Shown piece after piece: positions 12,801 through 25,900 of a stretch of 64,000 nt of DNA. The DNA comes from Cristatella mucedo (lineage: Eukaryota > Bryozoa > Phylactolaemata > Cristatellidae). Position 1 is the first letter of the stretch. Each line of letters begins with the position of its first letter. The stretch covers positions 62,001 through 126,000 of the forward strand of contig WPIO01000120.1 of NCBI GenBank assembly GCA_009760855.2, given 5' to 3'. The position numbers and the translations under genes are program-made. Under the pieces are notes generated by a model. That model saw only the letters and a list, made by a program, of their open reading frames with translations, was not told the DNA's origin and made no database searches.

Positions 12801-13891
12801 AGCTGTGGATTGCTTGGTGGCATGGTCGTGTCTGTCGCATGGAATGCCAACGAGTCAACAAAAGAGATGCACAAACCGCTCAACAGGATGATTTTCAACT
12901 ACCATATTGCCAAAGGCCTCGTGCGAACCGTCCAAGAGTATGTGTCCTATTGCTGGCTACTGCTCATGATGCTGCTGGTGCTGATTCTGCTGCTGCTGCT
13001 GTCACACCCACTACTGCTACTGTGGTTGCTGCTGCTGCTGCAGGCCGCTGGGCCTGTAGGGCCTCTCACTACCTGTCCGGCCACTAAAACCCCTTCCCAC
13101 TGTAGCCATGGCTGCTACTGCTGCTGCTGCTGCCTTTACCAAACACCAGCATGAACAGCCATTGGCACATTAAGTTGCACAGGATGACCATGGTATGCTT
13201 AAGACGCGTGAACCTAGCCACACGAGCACTGAACTGGTTCTTCTCTCTTCTGACTACCACTATTTTGTCACATGTCGGATAGCTATCTCGTACTAATGAA
13301 GATTTATATTTTTGAGCAAGTTTCCTGTGCTTGATTTGGCTCTGGTGCAACGACTGGTGGTGCACTGAGACTTTGACTTCGGTCTGTTCCCTTATGAGTG
13401 AGCTGTAAAGCTGAGTAGCTAGCCATATTAGAAATTTTTCAAAATTAAGACTGCCCTGGAGCTTCTCATGACTATGCCATAAGTTTCAAATTCTAGGACT
13501 CCTTAGCAAGTGACTGATTCAGAAGAAAATAGTACCTGAAAATAAGGCTAACATGCGCAACATCTACAGCATGTGGGAAAGTAATAACAACAATAATAAT
13601 ATTAATAATACACTTGATGAAGCGCCCTTAGAGAGCAGAATCTTTTTCTAGGCGTTTTGCATTTGCTGCAAAGGAAAGACGATCAAATGGTGAGTGGTAT
13701 CATGCTGAGACAGTATCTGTGAGCAGCAGCATGCGACCTTATAAATTACCAGTAGCTGACATGTTTGTGCTCAAATTACCTGCACGTGACGGTCGAATCT
13801 AGTCAAAGATGAGAAAATGTATGGCTGAATTATCAGATTTTTGTCATCATGTAAAGGTCAATTATCTCGAATGTAGAGGCTTATGATTATG

Positions 13892-13949
<58 letters not shown>

Positions 13950-16900
13950 CCCTTCTCTGGATGTACATGAGATTTGCTCAAGCAAAGCTGATACAAACAT
14001 TATTTTGGGCCGACTATGACCAGCTTTTTTCGAAATGGAAACTTGACATTTGACATTGTCAATGATTTCCAATTTCAAACACTCTGCTTAGCGGTCGTTA
14101 ACATTTGGTAGCAAGATAGCGACCCTATTCCAACTGATAGACCTGTGCAATACTTCTTAACAAATCCTTGTTTAGTGCTCGTGGAGAGGCCCAGCCACTC
14201 AATGATTCAAACCTCATTGAACGACTGTGGAGCAATATCGACAGGCAGCCGAGGTATTTTGTTCGGTCTACACCAGTAGCTGACCTTTTCAGTAAAACTC
14301 ATGCTTTGTGGAATGTGCTGCAGCAACAGAGACAACACAGAAGATGGTGGCCTCTACTCCTCTCCAGACAAGGGAGGTCATAAAGAATCGTGATGGGACG
14401 ATGTCACACTAAATATGTACACATCGACAGTGTATGTAATTGTTTTGTGGCTGTCTATAAATGTTTATATATGCTGAGCATAACTTTAGTATGCCAGGTA
14501 TCAAAGAAAACTCTCTTGGTGTGCTTACGAATTTACATAAAGCCACAGTGGTGGCCATAGTGAGAAGATTTCTTGTGCCTGAGCGTATTATTGCCAACCA
14601 AACTTATTTAAACGTGTTCTTCAGGTGACAAGCACTCAACAGTGAAACGATATGCTTGAACGTCTGGTCTCAAAGCATGACCGTGTGAAGTGAGTAATCG
14701 TACTAGTCGATATGTGGCGCCGTGTAAAGCCAGAGGCAATCCGAGACTGGCGCACGTGAAGCAGTGGGTTATGTCTGCATTTAGGACTGTTCGATGTGTT
14801 AGGCCGTCGTGCTGCTTTGAGGCAGGCAAGAGTTTGCATTGCCAACAGCAACGTCCGGGGTGCGTGCAGGCACTATGCTGCCAGAACTCGGCTGGTAATC
14901 GGTGGCATGTGGAACCAACGATTAGTATACACCCCCAATCGAGTGTGCAGCTCTCACTCGGTGTCACGTGTTGTCGGTGTCCGGGCTTATTCGGCGCAAA
15001 CAGAGGCATGGAAGCACTCCTCTTGGCTCTTGAGATTTGCCTTGATAATCGGAGGCCCCGGCAAGTCGTGGCTCGGGCATGGCTCTTGCTTCGGAGCTGA
15101 TGAAGCTGCCTTACCGCTCCTTTGCGGCAGGGCCTAGGTACTAGCTCCTTGCCGTCTGCTCTTGAGCCACAGCATTCGGAGTCCCATCCTGAATCAGACC
15201 ACCACTACTATTCACGTGACTGTTAGCTGTGCTGCCTTCGTCACGAGTGGGCAAACCACTATGCCATAGCACGGTAGTCAGCACTTTTGGTTTTTTTTAG
15301 TTCCGCAGCAATCGACTAAATTAATTAATGTATGGGTAACACATATGATTGCTTCAGTCGGAGCTAATACCTGCCACTGTCTTTATATTTATCTGTTTCT
15401 CTAGCCATATCTATCTCTGTCTCTCTCCCACACACAGTCTCTCAGCAGGGCATGTCTTTCTCCCACCCCCATGACATGATCCTTCCATAAGAAGACAGCC
15501 AGAGAAATGTGTAGTGCTACTTATAGGCTATTGTGCACGACCCAGCAGTTAACCGCTTAATACTGTGCAGTCGACACCATGCATTTTCTTGTGATTATTC
15601 ACGGCTCATCTTGTTTTTTAGGCACATGCATGTTTTTAAAGACATGGATGCTGTGGATATGGGCAAAGTCTTACAAGTGAGTGCTCACCCCGTGATGCCG
15701 TGCACACCCTCATGTGCCGCAGGCAAGTGTGCATGCACTCGGATTATGTGCAGCCAAAGGGAGAGGTCGTTCGGCAAGCCTAGTGAGTGTGAAGTACCTG
15801 CTTTCGATCGCCCTGTGCAGTAGTATTGAAGGCATTGAAATAGCTTGTATTTATTTGCTAATGCTCAATGCTTTCAGACTCAGCACTTCACAAAAATTTC
15901 ATTAGTCTCTCTTGAGTCTGCACGATTAGCTACTTGCTGCATGTAGGCTCCAAATCAGCTGTCTGACTTCAACTTGTGCAGTAGCCATTAACCGGGCGAT
16001 AGCCAGCCTCATTTTTAGCATCTTGCCTCTTCCTCTTCCTTACATGCTATTTCATCCAGCCACATTTATCTTCTCTAATGAAATGCAATCTATGTCTGTA
16101 TCTCTGCAAAGACTATGTGGGTGTTACGAAAGAGGGTTTTTTGTATAGCAAATTCAAAGCATAAGCAGCTTTCGGTAAACATTCGGTTGCAAACAGAATT
16201 CATCTCATGCAACAAAGAGAAATTTAGAAGCATAGCAGATTCAGGAGAGCAGTTGAGATAGTGAGTAACATGGAAGTAGCAGCTCGGGACGGCTGGAAAG
16301 GATTGCCACAGACGGCAGTAGGAGAGTAGATGTCGTTGCGAAAGACCTGCAGAGAAAAAGCTTCTCTTGCCGGCAGTCTTTGAGTGGATGAATGGAACAG
16401 CAAATATATTGTCCACACATGACCTGATGGCACGAGGAGGTTGAAACTTGTGCAGCAGTTCGTTCACATTACTATGAATGAGCCAGGCCATGGTGGGCTT
16501 TGAGGTTCAGCGTAAGAACATTACTCTGTATTCGTTAATTAATCAGCTGCCGTCCAAGCTCTTTCAGCAGAGGAGACATAGTCAAACCTTTTAAATTTGT
16601 AAACTAGCCTTGCTGCCATATTTACCAACAGCTATAGTGGCCTAATGGCTTTTTTGGTACCCCAGCCAAAAGAGAATTACAATGATCTAGCCGAGACAGA
16701 ATCAAGGAGCTAATTAAATTTTTGCAAGCCACCGTGGAAGACAGTTCCTGATCTCAGATAAGGCTTGGATGTGATGCCTAGCTGTGGAAGCAGTCTTTTT
16801 AATGAAGCTTTCATAATTTAGGCAGCTGTCGAAGACGAAGCCTAAATTCCGAACACAAGGCGATGGTTGCAGAACAGCATTACCTATTCGAAGAGCAAAG

Positions 16901-19900
16901 CTTCTAGTCTAGCCATATGCTTGAGGTACTCTATGAGTAACAGTTTCTTTGTATCGTCGTTTAGTATAAGGAATGAAGCCGAAATCCGGGATTGAATACC
17001 TGAAAGGCAAGCATTCAGTTTGTCAGTCAGCACCGAACATGTCGACGATTTAAATGACAAATACAGCTAAGTAGTGTCAGCATAAATGTAGTAGCCTATT
17101 GCATGGCCCCAAATCACTTTTCTCAGAGGTTGGGTTTAAATGGAGAACAGCAGAGGACCAAGGACAGAACTTTGTGGGACTACACGGGTGACTGGTCTGG
17201 TGGCTAAGGTCTGACTCCCACACGACACAGATTGAACACAATCAGACAAGTGCGACTTAAAACACAGCTATGCCTTATCTGTCTAACAGATCGTTGTCAA
17301 TCGTTCGAGTAGGATATCGCCATCAATAGTTTCGAAAGCAGCTGATAGACCTAGCATGGCTAGGGCGCTGACATTCCCATCATTGTTGTTGGATAGGACG
17401 AGATTGGTTACAAGGAGTGTGGCAGTGTTAGTGGAGATCTGCCGATTGAACCCCGATCAAAGTTGTGTAACGCCGAAGGCTCGGCGGGGTAAGCTTGACC
17501 TGCCGCTTACCTAGCGGCCTAGCCTATCGCCTAATGCCGTTCGGTGCGCGCCTCCGCGAAATAAGCTGGCCGCCACGAAACAAGCGTTTCTGGCGCTGAC
17601 CTGCTTACCGTTACTAAAGGGGGTCGTGAGTCCGCGGCGTGAATTGGAAGCAAGACACACAAATTGGGGATTTTACTGAATTTCATTCGCAAGCGCACAA
17701 AGTCGCTGTGCGTCTAGTTCAGCTTTATCTCCACACTCCTCGCACGTTCTCAGCTACACCAACACTCTTGCGGAGGGAATACTCCTCTACACTAAGCGCG
17801 ACCCGGACCCTAAACCCTAACCGGTGAACTAGGAATCCGTTCCCACCTGTGCCGAGGGAATACCCCGAACACGCCAACTACGTCTAGCTCGCACCGGCAA
17901 ATCCCTATGCCGAGACCACGTGCTAGCACGCACACACAAAACACGAAAGAAACACAAAATGCCAGCTCGGGCGCGATACGACCGTATTCGGTGGGGTTCC
18001 ACCGAATCCTCCTAGCGCTGTCTCGTCCTGTTCCGTCCATCGTCGGCGGACAGCCCGCCCTCCTCCCTCGCTTTTAGAGAAACGAGTGCCCGACGGCGTC
18101 GAGGTGCAGAGCCGGACCAAAGACAAAAGACACGAGGCAAAAGACCCAGAGCGAGCGTCGCTCGACTCTTAAATACTTGGCTGAGACAATGGGGCAAGAG
18201 CTTAGTGGTATTGGGCCCGGACACCTTGGCCCATTACGGAAAGGAATGACTACCGTTCCCAGGCCACTGGCAGGGCACCTCCGTCCAGCTTGAATGGCGA
18301 ATGGGTTCCAGACGCTTCTTTCTTGGGAAGAGGGAAGGCGGGGGTTGACAGGCCAGCCAACATCTATCAGCGGCTTCCGCGAGTATCGGACCAATTCTAA
18401 AGGCCGAATCGCCGCTGCTCGTCTCCGAGCTTCCTGGCCTGCTCCTAAGCGCTTCCTCTCTAACCGCACTGACGCTCCTCTCTAGCTCACTGCTCCAGGA
18501 CAAAGGGGCTCTAGCCCGCCGCCGAACAGCTCTTGTTCGCGCTAAAATTCAGCCAAAGCCAGCAGAGCGCTACAGTTGTTGTTAAATCTCACCTTTTTTT
18601 TCAATGTGTGCTACCAGCAGCTTAGCGACAATTTTTTCAAAAGTCTGACAAAAAAGATAGAAGGTAAACTGTGCGATAGTTGGCAATGACTTCTGTATCT
18701 AATCCATGCGTTATAATTATCGTTCTAACGGTGGCCGATTTTAAGGACTTTGGTACAACCACTCTTTCCAGAGAACCATTAAAAAATCTCGGTTATGGCT
18801 GGGCAAAGTTTGTCTGCCAGTGAAGAACACAGATAATATTATATTGTTCTCAAGAGACGAGCTTTGTTTTCTGGATCTATTAAGGTGACCATATCGCATG
18901 CAGAAACCTTGACAAATATTATTAACAGGCTTCGATTCAACAATTGGTTTTGTCGGTTAGGATTTGTGGCGGCAACATGCGCACAACTGTGTCAGTGAAG
19001 AAGGCTGAATACCTTTCAGCCGTACCATTAATATCTGGGGAGTGAGAACTCTCAGCATTGGCCGTTTACTCTCTTGTAAATCTCTTTTGGATGTGACTGG
19101 TAGGACTTCAGTTTTTCAGTGGAAAAAGACTTTTTTAAGCTTCCGGATGTAGACTCGAAGGGTATCTTTGAAATTGACTCGATCCACATCAGACCTAGAC
19201 TTCTTAAAGCAGCATACATCTTTAGAAGTTTTACCTAAAAATAGGAATTAGGCTCGACACGAACAGAATGTATGTGAGCATGCTCTTCAAGAGCACTCCT
19301 ATGTGTCATGTTCATTGTGTCAGTGAGGATATCAGGGATGTCGGTCGAACCTTGTATGTACAACGAAGCAAATGCAGTAAACCAGACCGAGCAAGGATCC
19401 GAGAGGGTCAGTGGGCATACAACAAGGTCATTGGGGCAGACATCCTTAGTGATAGCGACATCCAGGATTTGGCCATCGGCATGAATGGTATGATTAACAT
19501 GTTGAACCAAACCAAAACCCTATTTGGAGAATCCTTAAAGCCTTCGAAGTGTGGAGTGCCTCTGGAATCTGAGCTCGGTCCACTTATTTTCACCATGCAT
19601 ACTCTGCCTCTTGCCGATGCCATCGCCAAACAAAATCTAGGAAAAAATTGTTATGCTGATGACACCCAGCTGTATTTGCGTGTGATCCTGGAAGCATGTT
19701 AAACTCTTAAATCTTCTGTAGTGTGTAACTTGTACGTTCGCTCTTGGGTGGAAATCTGGCCTGCTCGGCAAAGACCTTTCACTAGATGACAGCACGAGTT
19801 CCACAGGCAAGTCTGCCTACTGTCAGCTATGCACCAGTGCGAACATTCTGGTATGCTTAGATTAGCCGCCAAGCTGGTCTGTATATTCCATCCACAGCTC

Positions 19901-22900
19901 ACTGCTAGCAGGTGTTCCTGCCCTTGCAATAAGATTCTTACAGCCAATGCAAACTCTGCAGCTAGGTTTGTTTGTCGCGAACATTAGAACTATCCATCGA
20001 CCAGCATACGAGTACTGCTGTAGGTCGTACCAATCAATTTTAGCCAAGGCCAAGTCTAGCTTCTATAAAAAAAAACATTGTTGAATCACAGATGCACAAT
20101 CCAAGAATACTGATGTTGACGATCAACCGTCTCCTCAACCGCTCCCAGGTTAGTTACTTCTGGATGTGATGATGATTCAGTGATTATCTATATGCTTGCT
20201 TCTCTAGCTTCTTTGTCCAGAAGATAGGCAAGATCAGGGAGTCCATCCTGGCGATGGCAGCATCCCCCCTAAAATGCTGTCCCTCGATTCCTTGCAGCAT
20301 CAATGTCCTCAATGTCACTTTAATGTCCACATTCAAGCAGGTCACTTGTGTATTCGTCTTTAAGTTCCTATTCCAATCAAAGAAGACTAGTCCTTTGAAC
20401 CCTATTCCTACTGTCCTGCTCCTCCTACGTTGCATTGATAATATTAATAATAATAATAATGTACTTGATAAAGCGCCCTCAGAGAACTTAATCTCTTTCT
20501 AGGCGCTTTGTGATATGCTACTGTCATGCATAACTAACATCATAAATATGTCGTTGACCTCAGGTCATGTCCCATCACCTTTCAAAAAAGCTGTAGTTAG
20601 GCCTCTACTCAAGAAAGCAACACGAGACCAAGAGAACTTGAGCAACTACCGCCCAGTCTCCCTTCTATCATTTCTATCAAAGACACTAGAACGAGTCGTG
20701 GCAGACCAGCTGAACTCGTATATTGAGTACTTGAAAAATTGTTATTAAGTTCCAATCTGGCTTTAGAGCTAATCACTCCACAGAGTCAGCATTGCTTAGG
20801 GTGTACAATAATCTTCTTAGAAATCCAGACGTGGATAGAGTTTCTCTGCTTGTTTAGCTCGATCTTTCGGCATCTTTTAATACTATCGATCAAGTCCTTC
20901 TTGAGAGCCTCTCATCTCACCTGGACATCACTGGCACTGTTCTGCAATGGTTCAGGTCCTATCTCAGTGGGAGACTCCAGAGTACTGATGTGAATGGACA
21001 AATATTATCGGAGGTACCTCTGAAATATGGGGTACCTCAGGCCTCCGTGTTAGGTCCTGTTCGTTTCACAGTTTGTAATCTCCCTCTTGCCGATGTGATT
21101 GCCAAGCCACTTCTATGCGGGTGACACTCAGTTGTGCCTTTGCTTTGATACCTCCCTTAGTTCGAGCACGTAGATTTTTCTCAACTCCCTTGCTGCATGT
21201 ATCGATTACATCTGCACACGGCTGGCAGCAAATTTTCTTAAATTAAATGATGACAAAACTAACTTACTTTTTAAGGGCGAACCAAGTGTGAATCAGAAAT
21301 CAGGAAGGCTAACTCTGCCAGCTCATCTCTTGTTGAATCTGCGCGAAATCTAGGTGTCACGTTTCAAAGTGACCTTACGTTAGACGACCAGCTCCACAAT
21401 CGAGTCTGCCTACTTTCAGCTACATGACATTGCGAGCATGCGAGCTTGTTTAGATAAGGATACTACATCTAAGTTGTTCCAGGCATTTTTGACATCCAAT
21501 CTTAACTTCTGTAACTCACTGCTTGCTGGCCTACCGGCATGTGCAATCAGGTGCTTACAGCTGGTGCAAAACTCTGCAGCTAGGCTCGTCTGTCGTGAGC
21601 TTCCCAGTTGCCATATCACACCACTTCTCGCCGATCTGCACTGGCTACCAGTCAAGCAACGGATCGGCTTCAAGGTTTTGTCGCTCACTTTTAGGTCCCT
21701 GTATTCTTTGGCTCGAGCCGACCTATCAGATCTACTGTCCGACCAGGCCAAGCATCGTGCCACCCACTTTTCAGAAACTAACTGTTTACTTATACCTCAT
21801 GCAAACCTCACATCCTGTACAGACCGTGCATTTAGTTCGTATGCTCCCAAAGCCTGGAACTCACTCCCGACTTGCGTCAGAACATCCCCTGACGTGACCA
21901 CATTTAAAAAGAACCTAAAAACACCTATTTATGACAGCCTTTGATGGGTCCCTGTGATTCGACCTTTATACGCTTATGTGTGCTGACACTGTGCCTGCTG
22001 CCACTAACCACACTTGCATGCTGACCCTGTGCGTGTCACCCCTAACCATGTTATTCATGTTGTTTATCAAGCAGGATACCACTCACCATTTGAGCATATT
22101 TCCTTTGCAGCAAATTTAAAGCACCCAGAAAGAGATTGAGTTCTCTGAGGGTGCTTTATCAAATGTGTTGTTATTATTATTATTACTAAGTCCTACAGTA
22201 CATCACGTCTGACTGACCTTCACTAGAGTTCCATGATGTTGCTAATCGAACTGAAGTTTATGTTACTCATTTCTATGAGCCTTCATTATGTAGCTCCAGA
22301 ATACCTATCAGAAGTACTTCTTACTTAGTCTTGTCAATGGTTCTTTGCATGCTTACATGTACAGATGCTGTGTGTGTGTTATCACTAAACTATAATTTGC
22401 ATTCAAAATGCATAGCAAGAGATCTAGTTCATTTAAAGTAATATGGAAATGTTGTATTACTGTTATTACTATTATTATTTATGTTCCCGTTGGATAGTAT
22501 TACTGTTTTTGTCTCCTTATTTCGACTTATGTCTGAATAGGATGAGAACCTACTATGGTAATGTGGCACCTGAACTGAGGAACGTAAACCTTCGAAGAAG
22601 GCACCATACACGGTAGCAAACACCATTTGGCAGCCGTACCGTCTAGCGGAATGGGTGGCTTGCAGAATCGTCGTCTATGGGTAATGTAACGTAATGTATC
22701 TCCGTCTGTAACTCCACAAAGTCATAAAGACCATGTGGGTGTTACACAGGAGAGTTTTGTATAGCGCACTCACAGCCTAAGCTGCTTTCGGTACGCATTC
22801 GGTAGCCAACAGACTTCGTCTCACACAACAAAGAGAAAGTGGGAAGCATAGCAGAGTCAGGAGAGCAGTTGAGGTAGTGAGTAGCATAGAAGTAGCAGCT

Positions 22901-25900
22901 CAGGACCGCTGAAAAGAATGCGCCATAGTCGGCAGTAGGAGAGTAGTTGTTGTTGCGTAAGAGTTGAGGAAGCAAGTTCCACAGTCTAGGACCTGTAGAG
23001 CTAAAGCTTCTGTCGCCAACGGTCTTTAAGCGGAGGAATGGAACAGCTAATTTATTGTCCACACAGGACCTGAGGGCACGAACAGGCTGAAACTGATGCA
23101 GCAGTTCAGCTAGGTACGAAGGAGCCAAGCCATGGCGGGCCTTGTGGGTCAGCGTAAGAACTTTTCTCTGTATCCTTTGCTCAACCGGCAGCCATCCTAG
23201 CTCTTTCAGCAAAGGAGATATGTGCTCAAACCGCTGGGACTTGAGGACTAGCCTTGCAGCCTTATTCATAATCTGCTGTAGTGGCATAATAGCTTTCTTT
23301 GGCAGCCCAGCCAAAAGGGAATTACAATAATCAAGAGTAATTTGTGTTGTTGAACTCGAGCCGTCAGACTCCTCGTGGTTGCTGAGAGATAGCTTCTCAC
23401 CAAAAGCCTTGAAGGCTGTGGAATTGGCCTGCTGTCCTGACGATTCCTCTTGGAGACCTGCACAATAAGGCATGCCTAGTGCTGGCTGCATGTGGATCCA
23501 GGGCCTGGGATTGACTGCAGCCATAGAGGGCTGGCATTCCGTTTTAAAATCGAACGATGAAGTGTTTATTCCAAAAGTCTCAATGTAATATGATCGCTAT
23601 CTAAAGCAAAGATTTATGCTAATTGATGTCATGATGACAGAATATTAGTGACTTCACTGTAGCGCCCTGCTGGCTTTGGCTGAATTTTAGCGCGAACAAG
23701 AGCTGTTCGGCGGCGGGCTAGAGCCCCTTTGTCCTGGAGCAGTGAGCTAGAGAGGAGCGTCAGTGCGGTTAGAGAGGAAGCGCTTAGGAGCAGGCCAGGA
23801 AGCTCGGAGACGAGCAGCGGCGATTCGGCCTTTAGAATTGGTCCGATACTCGCGGAAGCCGCTGATAGATGTTGGCTGGCCTGTCAACCCCCGCCTTCCC
23901 TCTTCCCAAGAAAGAAGCGTCTGGAACCCATTCGCCATTCAAGCTGGACGGAGGTGCCCTGCCAGTGGCCTGGGAACGGTAGTCATTCCTTTCCGTAGTG
24001 GGCCAAGGTGTCCGGGCCCAATACCACTAAGCTCTTGCCCCATTGTCTCAGCCAAGTATTTAAGAGTCGAGCGACGCTCGCTCTGGGTCTTTTGCCTCGT
24101 GTCTTTTGTCTTTGGTCCGGCTCTGCACCTCGACGCCGTCGGGCACTCGTTTCTCTAAAAGCGAGGGAGGAGGGCGGGCTGTCCGCCGACGATGGACGGA
24201 ACAAGGCGAGACAGCGCTAGGAGGATTCGGTGGAACCCCACCGAATACGGTCGTATCGCGCCCGAGCTGGCATTTTGTGTGTTCTTTCGTGTTTTGTGTT
24301 TCTTTTGTGTCGTGTGTGTGCACGCTAGCGCGTGCTCTCGGCATAGGGATTGGCCGGCGCGAGCTAGGCGTAGTTGGCGTGTGTGGAGCTCTAGTTCACC
24401 GGGTAGGGTTTAGGCTCCGGGTCGCGCTTCAGTGTGGAGAAGTATTTCCTCCGCAGGAGTGCTTGAGTTGGCGTGTGTGGAGTATTCCGGTCGCACTGGT
24501 GGAAACCGAGTTCTAGTTCACCGGGTAGGGTTTAGACTCCGGTTCGCACTTCAGTGTGGAGAAGTACTCCCTCCGCTCGAGTGTTTAAGTTGGCGTGTTT
24601 GGGGTATTCCCTCGGCACAGGTGGGAACAGATTCCTAGTTCACCGGTTAGGGTTTAGGGTCCGGGTCGCGCTTAGTGTAGAGGAGTATTCCCTCCGCAAG
24701 AGTGTTGAACGTGCGAGGAGTGTGGAGATAAAGCTGAGCTAGACGCGCAGCGACTTTGTGCGCTTGCGAATAAAGTTCAGTAAAATCCCCAATTTGTGTG
24801 TCTTGCTTCCAATTCACGCCGCGGACTCACGACCCCCTTTAGTAACGGTAAGCAGGTCAGCGCCAGAAACGCTCGTTTCGTGGCGGCCAGCTTATTGCGC
24901 GGAGGCGCGCACCGAACGGCATTAGGCGATAGGCTAGGCCGCTAGGTAAGCGGCAGGTCAAGCTTACCCCGCCGAGCCTTCGGCGTTACATCACTGTCAT
25001 GCTTATGCGACAGTAACTAGATATTCGTTTTACAGCTGCAAGTGCTGAAGTGTAACCATTCTGTACTCGGCGCCCCGTGCTTTTTCGGTACATTGTTCCT
25101 TAGCATGCGCTTGATGCGGATGTCGGCTTGTGCCCACCGGCTTGCCGTTGGCTGCTATCCGACAGCTTTTTTTGCTATGCCGTGTCACAAAACGCTACAT
25201 CGCTCGTGCCTTCTGCAGAGCACTACAATCCGTGATTTCGACGAGCGCTTTACGACCAAGATATTCGGTTACCCTTCCGTGGAAGCTTACTACCATGAGG
25301 CGACGTTGCATGACAAGATGCACCGCATCAGCGTACCACTGCTGTGCCTCAATGCAGCCGACGACCCGTTCTCGCCAGGCCACGGTGAGAGCTCCCTGTT
25401 TGCTGTTGCTGTTGTTGCTACGGCTGCTGCTGCCGAAATAGCACTGCACTCGATTCAGCTTGCTCTGTGCAAGATCCCTCGTGATGCTCCAGCACCATGC
25501 ATTCCATTCTCACCCCACTTGCCTTGGCTCATTCTGCCACACTGACAGGCAGAATTCTGCTCACCTGATCCTGAGTGAGCAGCTTCTATCAGAGTGATGG
25601 AATTGGTCTAGAGCTGCCAGCGACTTGCAGCATACGAACAAATCGGGCGATGCAGAAACTGTGCAGGTTTACAATCACCTGAATTCTTCTTCAACTGGAA
25701 GTGCCGATTCAGGTGTGCCAGCCATATGTCAAGCAAGTCAGACTAAAAAAAATGCATTTAAATGTAGCATCCCATTTACTTCCCTAGTTATTACCCGATA
25801 TAGGTCAAACCCAGTAGGGCTTTTAACCCTATATGTATATGTATCTATCTACGTTTACGGTGATTTTATCCACGTTTTCGACAGGCCAGTGACTACTTTA

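Larger units (their letters stand above)
12938..15621 (+). other. Gene A intron 6
   Basis: Contains an imperfect CTG tract (about 12960-13135), a LINE A 3' UTR fragment (13590-13810), a CA microsatellite (13895-13947), an unassigned open frame (14168-14383), and a GC-richer stretch at 14640-15240 with overlapping frames on both strands that I cannot assign. Confidence 0.65.
15677..25218 (+). other. Gene A intron 7 (9.5 kb, packed with mobile elements)
   Basis: LINE B (16080-19220) split by a solo LTR (17466-18574), LINE A fragments (19490-19990 and 20050-22195), LINE B (22690-23530) and a second solo LTR (23658-24990). Bases 22200-22690 and 24995-25218 are not assigned. Confidence 0.8.

Noticed and set aside
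14608-15137. Frames of up to 136 codons on both strands in gene A intron 6
   Set aside because: No recognisable domain, mutually overlapping on both strands, no splice partner; treated as GC-rich noncoding.
18012-18503. Overlapping frames of 60-131 codons inside the solo LTR, repeated at 23729-24516
   Set aside because: They repeat because the LTR is repeated, run on both strands and contain no gag/pol domain; GC-rich noncoding LTR sequence stays open by chance.
24391-24660. Interstitial telomere from GGGTTTAG motifs
   Set aside because: Only one motif per 122-bp unit, not a tandem heptamer or hexamer array; part of the LTR.
17466-24990. One full LTR retrotransposon bounded by the two LTRs
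   Set aside because: The LTRs are inverted, not direct, and each has its own target duplication; the interval between holds LINE fragments, not gag-pol.
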